DNA from: an uncultured Erysipelotrichaceae bacterium
Lineage (GTDB): Bacteria > Bacillota_I > Bacilli_A > RFN20 > CAG-826
Direction of reading: 5' to 3'
Assembly (NCBI GenBank): GCA_902791935.1
Contig: CADAXQ010000012.1
Span: forward strand, 1-47,058
Length of the DNA stretch: 47,058 nt
A model generated the notes under the pieces. The model was not told the origin of the DNA and ran no database searches. It saw nothing but the letters and a program-made list of their open reading frames with translations. The translations under genes were made by a program, and so were the position numbers. Every line of letters begins with the position of its first letter. The stretch's first letter is position 1. Positions 23,112 through 32,402 of this stretch are shown here, one piece after another.

Positions 23112-23276
23112 GTCTTTTGAATCCCGTCGTTTCGCAACAACAGAGTATCACCTAGCGGAATGGAACCGAAGAAACTCTCGATGGCATCGGACTTTTTGGC
23201 TTCAATCCTTTTCAGTCGACGAATGGAGCGGAACCGGTTTGCACGGAGTTTTTCAGGAATTTGAGTGGAAAACCTG

Positions 23277-23327
23277 AGTGGAAAGATTTTCCACTACTGA
23301 AACCATGCATTTTTGTGCGTTCAGTAG
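23277..23327. other. Two overlapping inverted repeats
   Basis: AGTGGAAA (23277-23284) pairs with TTTCCACT (23288-23295), and CTACTGAA (23294-23301) pairs with TTCAGTAG (23320-23327). A direct half-site GAGTGGAAAA precedes them at about 23263. The rest of 23112-23500 contains one more hairpin (CTCGCC/GGCGAG, 23406-23434) and no gene. Confidence 0.5.
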
Positions 23328-23500
23328 CGGACTAAGAAGGAGTTTCGGATGGCTCCTCGGCAGGCATCTGACCTGACCAAACAGCCTGACCGAAGGGCTT
23401 TTGCTATGAAAATCTCGCCACGGCTTTAACCGCGGCGAGGGAATTATATCGAAGGCTCTTCGGGATTGGCTTTTTATCCCTCACGTGCAAATAAGAGTTT

Positions 23501-23539
23501 TTCTAATTTATTCAAAGTACTTTGATCTTTTTTAAGTGA
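23501..23539 (-). repeat. Downstream bracket repeat of DUF4143 gene 3
   Basis: It contains the perfect palindrome TCAAAGTACTTTGA (23512-23525). The 39-base unit matches 24978-25016 at 28 of 39 positions without gaps. It lies about 30 bases past the stop codon of the minus-strand gene; no start codon or ribosome site follows it. Confidence 0.75.
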
Positions 23540-23568
23540 CTTGCTGTGCCTAAAAACAAAAGAAAGAA

Positions 23569-24912
23569 TCAGAGAAATTCCCTGATATCATGACAAAGCA
23601 GGAAATCAAACAGGTCGATGGTGATGATGCCGTCTTCGTCCCGATAGGGCTTCAGTCCGTTTTTTGTCACGATGATTTTGGGAAAGGAATCCCGAATGGC
23701 AAGCAAGGATCTTTTCTCCTGCCTTTTCTTTTCTTCATCGGGAAGATAAAGGGCGGATTGGATATATAGCTTTTCATTGCCTTTTGTGGCGATGAAATCC
23801 ACTTCCAGGGATTTCTGTTCATAAATGCTTTTTCTCCTTTGATCAAGACGCCCGCTGTCTTCGAAGACGTTTATCCTTCCGATATCTACCCGGTATCTCC
23901 TTCTAAGCAGCTCGTTATAGATGATGTTTTCCATCAGATGAGATTCTTCCATCTGCCCGAAATGAAGTCTGGCGTTTCTCACCCCCATATCCTCGAAATA
24001 GACCTTGAACGGCTGTTCGATGTAGTTCTTGCCCTTAATGTCATATTGTCTGGCTGTTTCCAAGACAAAGGCATCCTTAAAAAAGTCCAAATAGGAGGAA
24101 ATGGTTTGGTTGGCAATCTTCTTATGTTCCCTGGATAAGAATGTTCCAACCAATTTGCTGATATTCATGGGAGAACCAATCATGGAAGCAAACATGGAAA
24201 AACATTCGCCGAGTTCCTGGGTTTTGAAAATGTTATGGTGTGCGATGATATCCTTGAGATAGGTTTCTTCATCCAGCAAGGTAAGGTATTCCTCTTTTTC
24301 CTGCTGGGTTGACATTTTGGCTACGATGGGCAAAGACCCCGTGAGGATGTATTCCGCCCAGGCTTCCTCTTTGCTTTGGCCAAGGTTTGCAAAGAACTCG
24401 GAAAAGGAAAGGGGATGGATTTGTATCAGACTGCTACGGCCCTTGAAAGTGGTGGCGATATCGGAGGAAAGAAGATGGGAGTTGCTTCCCGTGACATAGA
24501 TATCAAGATTTTCCTTTGCCAGATAGCCGTTGAGAGTTCCGACAAAGTTGTCGAGCTGCTGGATTTCGTCGAGCAGAAGATAAAAAGCTTCGCTCTCATT
24601 GGTCTTAGACTGGATATAGGCCCGGAATTTCTTGGCATTGACCAGATAGGTATTGCCTTTCTGGGGAATCTTTGTCGACTCCTCAGGGAAGAAAGAGTCC
24701 AGTTTATCGATGTCCTCGTCAAAATCGAAGGCAAACTGGATGATGTTTGCCTCTTTTACCCCTTCTTGTAACAGAGCCCGACGGAAAAGGTTGTTCATAA
24801 GATAGGATTTCCCGGTTCTCCTGGCTCCGGTGATGACTTTTATAAGTCCGTTGAAACGTCTTTCTTTTAGAAGTGAAACATATTCTTCTCTAGGAAATTC
24901 AACATTTCTCAT
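23569..24912 (-). CDS. AAA_14/DUF4143 ATPase 3
   Basis: A 447-residue ATPase. Walker A GARRTGKS is at residues 29-36, Walker B FYLLLDEIQQL near 105, then IYVTGSNSHLLSSDIATTFK and GRSS. The DUF4143 part has VYFEDMGVRNARLHFGQME, SHLMENIIYNEL and SLEVDFIATKGNEKLYIQSA, close to ATPase 1 in layout. I start at 24912 (MRNVEFPREE): AGAGG lies nine bases before it, whereas the frame remains open to 25098 without a ribosome site. TATAAT at 24941-24946 is a good -10. The bracket repeat at 24978-25016 lies just upstream of the promoter. Family function is not established. Confidence 0.85.
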   Translation of the reverse strand: MRNVEFPREEYVSLLKERRFNGLIKVITGARRTGKSYLMNNLFRRALLQEGVKEANIIQFAFDFDEDIDKLDSFFPEESTKIPQKGNTYLVNAKKFRAYIQSKTNESEAFYLLLDEIQQLDNFVGTLNGYLAKENLDIYVTGSNSHLLSSDIATTFKGRSSLIQIHPLSFSEFFANLGQSKEEAWAEYILTGSLPIVAKMSTQQEKEEYLTLLDEETYLKDIIAHHNIFKTQELGECFSMFASMIGSPMNISKLVGTFLSREHKKIANQTISSYLDFFKDAFVLETARQYDIKGKNYIEQPFKVYFEDMGVRNARLHFGQMEESHLMENIIYNELLRRRYRVDIGRINVFEDSGRLDQRRKSIYEQKSLEVDFIATKGNEKLYIQSALYLPDEEKKRQEKRSLLAIRDSFPKIIVTKNGLKPYRDEDGIITIDLFDFLLCHDIREFL

Positions 24913-24977
24913 AAGATCTGCCTCTGGTTTTCTCGTTTTGATTATACGTTTTTCTTTTACCAACGGGAATATGTTTA

Positions 24978-25016
24978 TTCTAAATTTATCAAAGTAATTT
25001 GAAAAAATTAAAGTGT
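24978..25016 (-). repeat. Upstream bracket repeat of DUF4143 gene 3
   Basis: TCAAAGTAATTTGA (24989-25002) is the near-perfect palindrome matching that at 23512-23525. The unit sits just upstream of the predicted -10 (TATAAT, 24941-24946, minus strand), covering the region where an operator or activator site would lie. Confidence 0.75.
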
Positions 25017-25169
25017 TAGATTTGATTCCAAGCAGTGTTCTGTTTGTAACATTACTTCTCAAGCAAGGCTTTGTAGTGTATCCTCCTTTCAATTTCAAAA
25101 GTCAAAAGAGACGGTCTTATCTGACAACGATGAATGAAGAGAGTCAAATGCTGGGACTTATTAGATAAC

Positions 25170-25415
25170 CTACAAAGAAGCGAGGTCTAGACTGAATTTT
25201 AATTCTTTATCTCCATAGCAAAGAGAGCCGATATTTCCGTTCCCTTGCATCATCGCTTGATAAGGATTGTCAAATTTCCCAACGTGTTCTATTTTCTCTT
25301 TCATCGTCTCAAAATATACTTGCAAGTCGTGCGGCGCAATAGTCTATTGCCCACATATTGCTAGCGAATCAGGAACTTCTTCGCCTCGTCGCATCATGAC
25401 GCCGTTAGCAAGAAC
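25170..25415 (-). pseudogene. Coding-like remnant, unknown protein C-terminus
   Basis: The minus strand reads a protein-like sequence (VLANGVMMRRGEEVPDSLAI, then CGQ, TAG, TIAPHDLQVYFETMKEK, QGNGNIGSLCYGDKEL) ending in TAG at 25170-25172. A single in-frame TAG interrupts it and the frame is closed upstream of about 25415. Composition and absence of other stops over about 80 codons argue for a decayed gene. I do not recognise it. Confidence 0.4.
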
Positions 25416-25528
25416 AGGTAAAGTTTTAGAAAATCATTTCAAATTTTATCTTTCCCAAAAAGATTCAATTAAACTAGATAAGATAATAAAGATTTTTGCT
25501 TTGCGTATATTTTGAGGAGAGGTTTTGA

Positions 25529-26533
25529 ATGTCTTCTTCACCGGTCTCACGAGTAAATTTGCCTTTCCGGGGAAAATGTTCTTTGGAAAATGATTTGGTG
25601 ACCTCTTTTTGGAAAAGCGACAATCCTGACTTTTTAAAACAGCATTTCGAAAAAAGAGACCGTTATGCAGCACCTGACCCTCTTTTCGTTTGGGAAAAGC
25701 AAGAGGATGCTGTTTGCTATGAAATAGAGATTCATTCTGAGCAGGGCAACTATTCGTTTGTTTCGGACAGCGCTTCTCTTCGCCTTCCTGCTACGTTCTT
25801 CCATTCTGCGTCTCGTTATGAGATTGAGATTGTGGCCTTTGATTGGCATGGGCGCTTGCTAAGGAAAACTTGTTATCTCTTTGAAACGGACGATGTTGCC
25901 CATTGTTTTCAGATAGAAGGAGTCAGCAATACGCGTGACTTAGGAGGACGAGTGGGGCTGAATAAAAAGCGAATCCGTTCTGGCATGGTCTATCGTGGTG
26001 GGAAATTAGACGATATCTCCGTGAACGGGACAAAGACGTTTCGTTCTACGCTTTCGATACACACCGTGCTGGATTTAAGAAACCAAGAAGAACGAAAAAA
26101 AGCGATGGAAGGAGTGACCACGATTTCAAATCCCGGTCCTTTTTATCTGGGCCAAAACGGGATTGACTCTCCCTTGATGAAGGATGCATTGGTCAAAGAA
26201 ATTTCCTTTTTTGCGGATCCCCATGCTTATCCGATTTATTTTCATTGCGCGTTAGGCAGGGATCGCACAGGAACCTTGGCGTTCTTGTTAGAGGCATTAT
26301 TGGGCGTATCCTTGCGTGACATTCGAAAAGATTATGACCTGTCGCTGTTTTCTTCGGCTGGGACGTTCGATGGGAACGATGCCTCAATGATAGAAACCGT
26401 ACATCATTCTTTTGATCCGATGCTGGCGTTTTTTGATACCGCCAATCTTACTAAATCGGTGACAACGTTTCTCCTTCGCCAGGGAATCCAAAAGAAAACG
26501 ATTTCAAAAATTCGTGATCTCCTTTTGCATTAA
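25529..26533 (+). CDS. Cytoplasmic CX5R tyrosine-phosphatase-like protein
   Basis: A 334-residue protein of the Y_phosphatase3/dual-specificity type. The catalytic loop HCALGRDRTGT has Cys near residue 240. The family landmarks NTRDLGG (about 132-138) and VYRGGKLDDIS precede it. The first ~120 residues look like an Ig/FN3-type β domain (YEIEIHSEQGNYSFVSD, RYEIEIVAFDWHG). There is no signal peptide, so it acts in the cytoplasm, unlike the related lipoprotein at 33255. GAGGAGAGG precedes the ATG. Its 3' end overlaps the convergent α-mannosidase by four bases. The family includes protein phosphatases, phytases and sugar phosphatases, so a phosphorylated glycan product is a reasonable substrate guess. 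Confidence 0.8.
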   Translation: MSSSPVSRVNLPFRGKCSLENDLVTSFWKSDNPDFLKQHFEKRDRYAAPDPLFVWEKQEDAVCYEIEIHSEQGNYSFVSDSASLRLPATFFHSASRYEIEIVAFDWHGRLLRKTCYLFETDDVAHCFQIEGVSNTRDLGGRVGLNKKRIRSGMVYRGGKLDDISVNGTKTFRSTLSIHTVLDLRNQEERKKAMEGVTTISNPGPFYLGQNGIDSPLMKDALVKEISFFADPHAYPIYFHCALGRDRTGTLAFLLEALLGVSLRDIRKDYDLSLFSSAGTFDGNDASMIETVHHSFDPMLAFFDTANLTKSVTTFLLRQGIQKKTISKIRDLLLH

Positions 26534-29460
26534 TCAACTTGGAAGGTGCGAATTTGGAAGGGCGAAAACGAAATGTCCTTTTCGGGAGCTTCCCCGATTA
26601 CATCTTCAAGCAAGTTTAGTTCTTTGCTTAGATGCATCCCGTTAGGAAGCGTAAGGGCAGTTTTTGCTTTCTGGCCACTTTTTTCGTAAAGACGAAGGAT
26701 GTAATGCTTACCATCATAACTTGGCTTAAAACAAGAAATCTCAATCGCCTGGTTAGTTACGGCAGGAAGAGCGAATGGCTTCGTTCCGAAAAGAAAGGCG
26801 GCATTGAAGATGTTGGCCTTTTGATCAACCCAAATAGGGGAAAATGCACCTTCATGAGGCACGAAAGCATAGGCATAAGAAGTGGGCTTCAAATCTCCAT
26901 TTACACAGGGATAATTGGTACTTCTTAGCAAATGCAATGAAACCATTCCCTGTTTGGCATAATAGCCGTTTTTGGTAGCGTTTAGAAAAGAAACGCCTTG
27001 CCGAGAAGAGGAGACATCAAGCCACTTATAGCAGCACATTTCGTATTGGGCTTTGTGATGATCGGTGTCGTTTTTGGTCGAACGGTCTAGCATGCCAAAG
27101 GGAATGTCGTTATGAACCACTGCAGCATAAACGCCAGGAATCGACTCGGAACGTAACATGGTATTTAGATTTTTCCAATCCAAATCGTGATGGAATTCGA
27201 TTTGTCCGGTTTTTTTGTCGAACGTCACCCGTTCGTGCAAGATGGATTCTCGGTAGGAATATACGCTTAGGACTTCAAAGAGTTCTCCATAATCTTGAAC
27301 GGAACGTTCTTTTAATGTCATGTAGACTTCGGGTTGATCCCGATATTCTTCGGGGAAATCCCAACCATCGCCACGGTCGATAAAGACTCGTAGGCGGTTG
27401 GCTTCTTTGAGATATTTGCGGTTGGATTTCTTGTCTTTTAAAAAGAGAATGTGGCCGTCGTTTTTATCGAATTGAAGCAGGTATTGTTCGGTTTCTAAAG
27501 AAGAGATATTTCCTAAATCGGTTCGTTTAGAAAGCGTGCGCGGCGCGATAGCGGATGCTCCACCTCCTTCATAAAGAACGTAAGTGGAACCGATTTTTAC
27601 AAAATGGCGAACGGGATAAGACAAATGATTCATTAAAAGGTCGCCTGTTTTGGGAGAAAAAGAATAACCACGTCGAGAAACCAAAGATTCTATGCGAGCA
27701 AGCATGGATTTATATTCTTGATCTGCTTCTTGATAGATTCGTTGGATGCCACTTCCAGGCAAAGAGTCGTGGAATTGATAGAAAAGGCCACGTTTCCATA
27801 ATTGATCAAGAACGGTCTTTTCATCTTGGCAGCGTTCGCTTGAAAGCAAGAATTCCAAGCTTCGCATCTGTTCCTCAAAACGGCGGTTATTTTGCTTATT
27901 CTCGCTTTGAGAGGTGTAGGTTCCACGATGCTTCTCTAAATACATCTCTCCTTGATAAGTTGGAAGATTCTTTTGCTCATCGATGGTCTCGAAGAAGGAA
28001 AGAGCAGTTCCCATTTTCACTTTTGGAAGATAGGGAACGTCTTCCTCTCTTCGGATGCCTTCGATATGGATTTCACTAGGACCGGCGCCCCCATCCCCGA
28101 TGCCATAAACGAGCAAAGCTTCTTTTTTGCCATCGCATGGTTTCATCGCGTGTTCTCCTAAGAAAAGATTGGATGGTTTTGCTAATGAGTTATAGTCTCC
28201 TTCGGGCGGCATATGCACCAGGACGGAACTTCCGTCAATCCCTTGCCAGTGGAAAGTGTGATAGGGGAAAATGGTCCGGTCACACCAACTGATTTTGATG
28301 GTCATAAAATAGGGCTCATTGGCAAGACGGAACACTTGGGGATTTGCGGCGTTATAGCCAAAAGTATCAGGCAACCAACGGATAGAAACGGTATGCCCAA
28401 AGTTTTCAAGCCAGAACTTTTGCCCATAAAGTTCTTGCCGTGTCATCGATTCTTCCCCGATCAGATTGGTATCATTTTCCACCCAACCGCCGCCAACCGG
28501 TTCAATTCTTCCTTCCTTCGCGTAATAAAGAATGTCAGCAAAAAGCTTGGGATCTTCTTGTTTGACCCATTCGAGTTGCTGCGGTTGCGAAACGGCAAAC
28601 GTATAATCGGGATATTTTCGAAGAAGATAAATCGCGTTGGCAAAGGTTCTTAGGGCTTTTCGATGTGTTTCGCGTTCAGGCCAAAGCCAAATTAAATCCA
28701 AATGGGCATGGCCAATTGCCGTGTAACGAAAATGGTCTTTTGGGAAGCAATTAAGATGGAACAAAGGTTTTAAAAGTTCGAGTGCGGTTTTGTCCGGTTC
28801 TGCGAATCCGTAGACGTAAAGGTCGCGGACATGACGCAAAATTTCTAAAACGCGGTTATAGTTTTTGCCTCGTGGTTGATTGACTAAAGCATCGAGCAAG
28901 ATGTAGTAATCATAAAAGACTTCTTTGGTTTTTGGATTTTCTTGCACCAACGAGGCATCCAGTAAAACGCCATTCTTAAATCCGCCTTGTAAGCCATTGG
29001 AACCGCAGTCGATGTAGCAATCGATATCGCCTTTGTCACTGTTCCATGGATATTTGCTTTTTTGCCATGCGGGGTAGTTATATTGCCCAAAATTATAGGT
29101 GCCATTGGTAAAACCTTTGACGGCGTGCCCTTCCTTGTCCACCAGGAGTCCTTCGCCTGAACAATCAAAGGATAAAAAGAGGCGATCGTGGGGAACGTTG
29201 TCCGGCAAATGACATTGCAAGTGAAACCAGGCGCATTGAAATATGTGGTCAGACCAAATTTCACCTACTTTGATGGGGCGATAAGAAAGCTTGTCTTTTT
29301 GCGCAAAAGGAACTGGCTCTTCGCTTAAGGCGTAACGAACATCTAAATCACATATTTTGGTGTAGCATCGGGGCATGAGATCCAAAAAAAGAAATGAATT
29401 TAATTCGCGGGCAATCTCATCTTCATGAGCATCGCGATGCTGGTATTTTATTTCAGACAT
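26530..29460 (-). CDS. GH38 α-mannosidase
   Basis: A 976-residue glycoside hydrolase family 38 enzyme, removing α-linked mannose from oligosaccharides, with no signal peptide and hence cytoplasmic. An N-terminal β-rich domain is followed by the catalytic barrel starting YTAIGHAHLDLIWLWPE (zinc ligands His251 and Asp255 of HxHLD, in HAHLD). WLPDTFGY carries the presumed nucleophile Asp365. A middle helical domain and C-terminal β domains complete the usual GH38 length. TTTTGGAG lies about nine bases before the ATG. It is transcribed divergently from the sugar ABC operon across the region 29461-30081 and convergent with the phosphatase. It would cleave oligosaccharides imported by that transporter. 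Confidence 0.92.
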   Translation of the reverse strand: MSEIKYQHRDAHEDEIARELNSFLFLDLMPRCYTKICDLDVRYALSEEPVPFAQKDKLSYRPIKVGEIWSDHIFQCAWFHLQCHLPDNVPHDRLFLSFDCSGEGLLVDKEGHAVKGFTNGTYNFGQYNYPAWQKSKYPWNSDKGDIDCYIDCGSNGLQGGFKNGVLLDASLVQENPKTKEVFYDYYILLDALVNQPRGKNYNRVLEILRHVRDLYVYGFAEPDKTALELLKPLFHLNCFPKDHFRYTAIGHAHLDLIWLWPERETHRKALRTFANAIYLLRKYPDYTFAVSQPQQLEWVKQEDPKLFADILYYAKEGRIEPVGGGWVENDTNLIGEESMTRQELYGQKFWLENFGHTVSIRWLPDTFGYNAANPQVFRLANEPYFMTIKISWCDRTIFPYHTFHWQGIDGSSVLVHMPPEGDYNSLAKPSNLFLGEHAMKPCDGKKEALLVYGIGDGGAGPSEIHIEGIRREEDVPYLPKVKMGTALSFFETIDEQKNLPTYQGEMYLEKHRGTYTSQSENKQNNRRFEEQMRSLEFLLSSERCQDEKTVLDQLWKRGLFYQFHDSLPGSGIQRIYQEADQEYKSMLARIESLVSRRGYSFSPKTGDLLMNHLSYPVRHFVKIGSTYVLYEGGGASAIAPRTLSKRTDLGNISSLETEQYLLQFDKNDGHILFLKDKKSNRKYLKEANRLRVFIDRGDGWDFPEEYRDQPEVYMTLKERSVQDYGELFEVLSVYSYRESILHERVTFDKKTGQIEFHHDLDWKNLNTMLRSESIPGVYAAVVHNDIPFGMLDRSTKNDTDHHKAQYEMCCYKWLDVSSSRQGVSFLNATKNGYYAKQGMVSLHLLRSTNYPCVNGDLKPTSYAYAFVPHEGAFSPIWVDQKANIFNAAFLFGTKPFALPAVTNQAIEISCFKPSYDGKHYILRLYEKSGQKAKTALTLPNGMHLSKELNLLEDVIGEAPEKDISFSPFQIRTFQVD

Positions 29461-29558
29461 AATCGTTCTCCAAAACTATTGTAATTGTATCTATAATCAC
29501 CTTCCTTGGCTTTCGAAACAAAGGAATAGCACGATTTTTGTTATGAGAAAGGGATAAA

Positions 29559-29738
29559 GTGAAAATTACAAAAGAACCTCTCTTGGCGGGAAGAAAATTT
29601 GTATGGTTGTTTGACGGGTCGCAATCACAGGGAAAACGCAAGGATTACGATTTTGGAACCGGACTGAATCTTAGCGTAGACATAGAGCATCATGCTTCGG
29701 GGGGGGAACGTACCAATGTTTATTTCAAAACCGGATGA
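29559..29738 (+). other. Possible 59-residue ORF or gene remnant
   Basis: A GTG-started frame reads VKITKEPLLAGRKFVWLFDG and continues in protein-like composition to TGA at 29736-29738, with AAAGGGA a little close upstream. It may be a gene fragment. The rest of 29461-30010 shows no other gene. Confidence 0.3.
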
Positions 29739-30013
29739 GCGATCCGCTTGCAAATCGGTTATGCCAAAGGTAGGAGTTTCACCGACTAGCGTTGTGTGTT
29801 TGTAAAAAAAGTTACGACATCAGCATTCTGAAAAATTATCGGTTACAGAGTAAAATGTTGAAAATTGCCTAGGCGAGTGCATTTTTTGAAAGAAAGGTGC
29901 GTCACCAAATGGCCTATCTCTTTTTTCGTAAAATAGGCGCAAATTGATTTTTTTAAAAGAAGTGCTTTGATGATTTTCTGAATCACCGCCTTTTTCCCCG
30001 CCAAAAATAAGAG

Positions 30014-30053
30014 CAATTCATCAAGAATTGATAAGGCATCCCTATGCTATAAT
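30014..30053 (+). promoter_or_regulatory. Extended -10 promoter with overlapping palindrome (sugar ABC operon)
   Basis: TGCTATAAT (30045-30053) is an extended -10 motif. The inverted repeat CAATTC/GAATTG (30014-30019 with 30025-30030) covers the -35 position and could be a repressor site. Confidence 0.6.
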
Positions 30054-30081
30054 CGAAAAAAAGAAACGCGAGGTTAAAAAG

Positions 30082-31458
30082 ATGAAAAAGCGTATCGGAT
30101 TTGTTGTAAGCGCTTTGACGCTCATGGCTCTTTCTTCCTGTACTAGCCCTTTTGAACAAAACTCGGTAGACGAGGACAAATTTAATTTGACCATTGCTGC
30201 CCAGTCGGAAGAAGGGGAGGAAATCGTCTTGAAGGCGTTAGCAGATGCTTATGAAGAAAAGCATCCTGATGTGAACATTACGGTGAAAACGTTCGGTGGC
30301 GAGCTTTTCCGTAATTACATGACCAAATATGCGGCGAATCAATCCAAACTTCCAGACATGCTCTGGATGCCCGATGACCAATTTGCTGCTTTTGCCGATG
30401 GTGGGTATTTTGAAGATCTCCGTCCTTTTTACGAAGCAAGCCCCGAAACAAGCTACGACAAGTACTATTCTTCGATGCTGAATGCAGCTTCTTATATTGG
30501 GCAATATAAGCCGCTTTCCGAAGATAGCGATCGGAAATATGGTCTTTATTATGCGCCACGCGATTATGACAAAATCGGCATTGTTTATAACACTAAGCTT
30601 TTTGAAGACTATGGTATTGATGTTCCTTCCTTAGATCACTGGGATATGAATGCTTTTTACGCCCTTTGCCAGACGATTGCCGGTAAACTCGGGAGAGGAA
30701 GCCATCGTGTCATCACATTGAACACGTATTGGGAACCGGTTTATACGACTTTTTTCCAAGAGCTAGGTGGTGATGGGCTCGTAACTGCAGATGGTAAATT
30801 CAACTTGGGCAGCGAAAAAAATCGTGCGGCGGAATCTTCGCTTTACGACAATCTTTTCGCGAACGATAAAATGATTCAGTCGCAAGATAATGACTTTACC
30901 CGCGGGTTAACCTTTATGACGGTGGTGGCGCGTCCTTTGGTGCTTGGATTCAAAAATAAGATGGCAGGATTAAGAAGCGATGGTAAGTCACCAATCGATT
31001 TCTTACCACTTCCTTGTCATTCCATTGCCGCAGGTTGTTCAGGATACGGCATCACAAAAGCGCACTCGGAAGAAGTGCGCGAAGTGAACGGAAAGCAGAA
31101 AAAAGTCAAAGATTTGGCTTGGGATTTCTTGAAGTTTATCATCACCGAAGAAGGACAAAACGTGGCGGGAAAAACAGGATTAAGCGTACCTGTTTTGAAA
31201 TCTTTGGCCGAAACAGGAGAATGGCGTAAGGCTGTCGACTCTTCTTTGCACCATGAAGCATGGCTGGCTGGCAATGAACTTCGTTTAACAACCTATAACA
31301 TTTATCAGCCGAACGTCCGTGCCGAACTTCGGGAATTGATGTCTGGCTTTATGACAAACTTAGAAAACCAAACTTATGGCAGACCAGAGAATCGTGATCA
31401 ACTCATCTCTGATTTTGCGAAAGATTTCAACAAAAAAACGGAAGGAAAGCTACTTTAA
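30082..31458 (+). CDS. Sugar ABC transporter solute-binding lipoprotein
   Basis: A 458-residue extracellular solute-binding protein of the family 1 (MalE-like) type. The signal peptide ends in a lipobox (LMALSSC, Cys20). Family landmarks include DMLWMPDDQFAAFADGGYFE (about residues 92-111) and YDKIGIVYNTKLFEDYGI. GCGAGGTT lies about eight bases before the ATG at 30082; an earlier in-frame ATG overlaps the promoter. The permease genes follow with two bases between. Anchored outside the membrane, it should capture an oligosaccharide, and the neighbouring GH38 enzyme suggests mannose-containing glycans. Confidence 0.9.
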   Translation: MKKRIGFVVSALTLMALSSCTSPFEQNSVDEDKFNLTIAAQSEEGEEIVLKALADAYEEKHPDVNITVKTFGGELFRNYMTKYAANQSKLPDMLWMPDDQFAAFADGGYFEDLRPFYEASPETSYDKYYSSMLNAASYIGQYKPLSEDSDRKYGLYYAPRDYDKIGIVYNTKLFEDYGIDVPSLDHWDMNAFYALCQTIAGKLGRGSHRVITLNTYWEPVYTTFFQELGGDGLVTADGKFNLGSEKNRAAESSLYDNLFANDKMIQSQDNDFTRGLTFMTVVARPLVLGFKNKMAGLRSDGKSPIDFLPLPCHSIAAGCSGYGITKAHSEEVREVNGKQKKVKDLAWDFLKFIITEEGQNVAGKTGLSVPVLKSLAETGEWRKAVDSSLHHEAWLAGNELRLTTYNIYQPNVRAELRELMSGFMTNLENQTYGRPENRDQLISDFAKDFNKKTEGKLL

Positions 31459-31460
31459 TC

Positions 31461-32402
31461 ATGGAATTAGTGGCACCAAAACGACAGAACAATAAGCGGA
31501 AACATTTCTTTACTCGTTTTCTTCACGAAGCGGAAGGATGGATTTACGTCCTTCCAGTTCTCGTGGGAGTTGTGATTTTCACCTTCATCCCGATGGTGGT
31601 ATCACTGGTCTACAGCCTTCATGACTACGATCCCACGAAAGCAACCAACCAGCTGACTAATTTTGGATTTCAAAACTACGTCAGAATTTTTACCACGGGC
31701 TGGGGTGAAGTCAGTCACTCTCTTTTTATCACTTTTCGTTATGCCATCGCTACGGTTGTGGTGAGCATGGTGGGATCTTACCTTTTGGCGCTTTTCTTAA
31801 ACATGAAACACAAAGGAGCCAAGGTGTTTCGCGTCATTTATTATTTGCCTTGTTTAATTCCTGCAGTGGCTAGTACTTTGCTATGGAAAGATATCACCAG
31901 CGTGAATTCTGGTTATATTAACTTAATTTTGGAGGCTATCGGTCTGCCCCGTTATTCCTTTTATGAGGCGAAATCCACAGTATTCCCAACCATTTTAATG
32001 CTTTCGGCATTCGGATTTGGCGGTTCTATGATTCCGTGGCTTGCCAGTATGCAGAATATTCCCAAGGAATACTACGAGGCGGCGGAAATTGATGGTGCGA
32101 ACGCTTGGCAAAAGCTCATTCACATCACCATACCATTAACAACCTCGATGATTTTCTATTTGCTCATTACTTCGATTATTTCTTCGTTGCAGGTTTTCTC
32201 GGCTTTCTACCCCTTAAAGAACGGCATTATCGACAGCGAAATCAATTTCTATGTCATCATGGTTTATGACCGCGCCTTCAAGACGCCGAATACGTTTAGT
32301 TATGCCTGCGCATTGTCCTGGTTCTTGTTCTTCATCATCGCCATTTTAACGGGCTTCATTTTTAAAACAAGCAAGTGGGTTTATTATGGAGAAGACAATT
32401 AA
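31461..32402 (+). CDS. Sugar ABC transporter permease (MalF/UgpA type)
   Basis: A 313-residue inner-membrane permease with about six transmembrane helices, the first at about residues 27-48. The cytoplasmic EAA loop reads EYYEAAEIDGANAWQKLIHI. It starts two bases after the binding-protein stop and overlaps the next permease by 17 bases. It forms the channel heterodimer with the MalG-type partner. Confidence 0.92.
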   Translation: MELVAPKRQNNKRKHFFTRFLHEAEGWIYVLPVLVGVVIFTFIPMVVSLVYSLHDYDPTKATNQLTNFGFQNYVRIFTTGWGEVSHSLFITFRYAIATVVVSMVGSYLLALFLNMKHKGAKVFRVIYYLPCLIPAVASTLLWKDITSVNSGYINLILEAIGLPRYSFYEAKSTVFPTILMLSAFGFGGSMIPWLASMQNIPKEYYEAAEIDGANAWQKLIHITIPLTTSMIFYLLITSIISSLQVFSAFYPLKNGIIDSEINFYVIMVYDRAFKTPNTFSYACALSWFLFFIIAILTGFIFKTSKWVYYGEDN

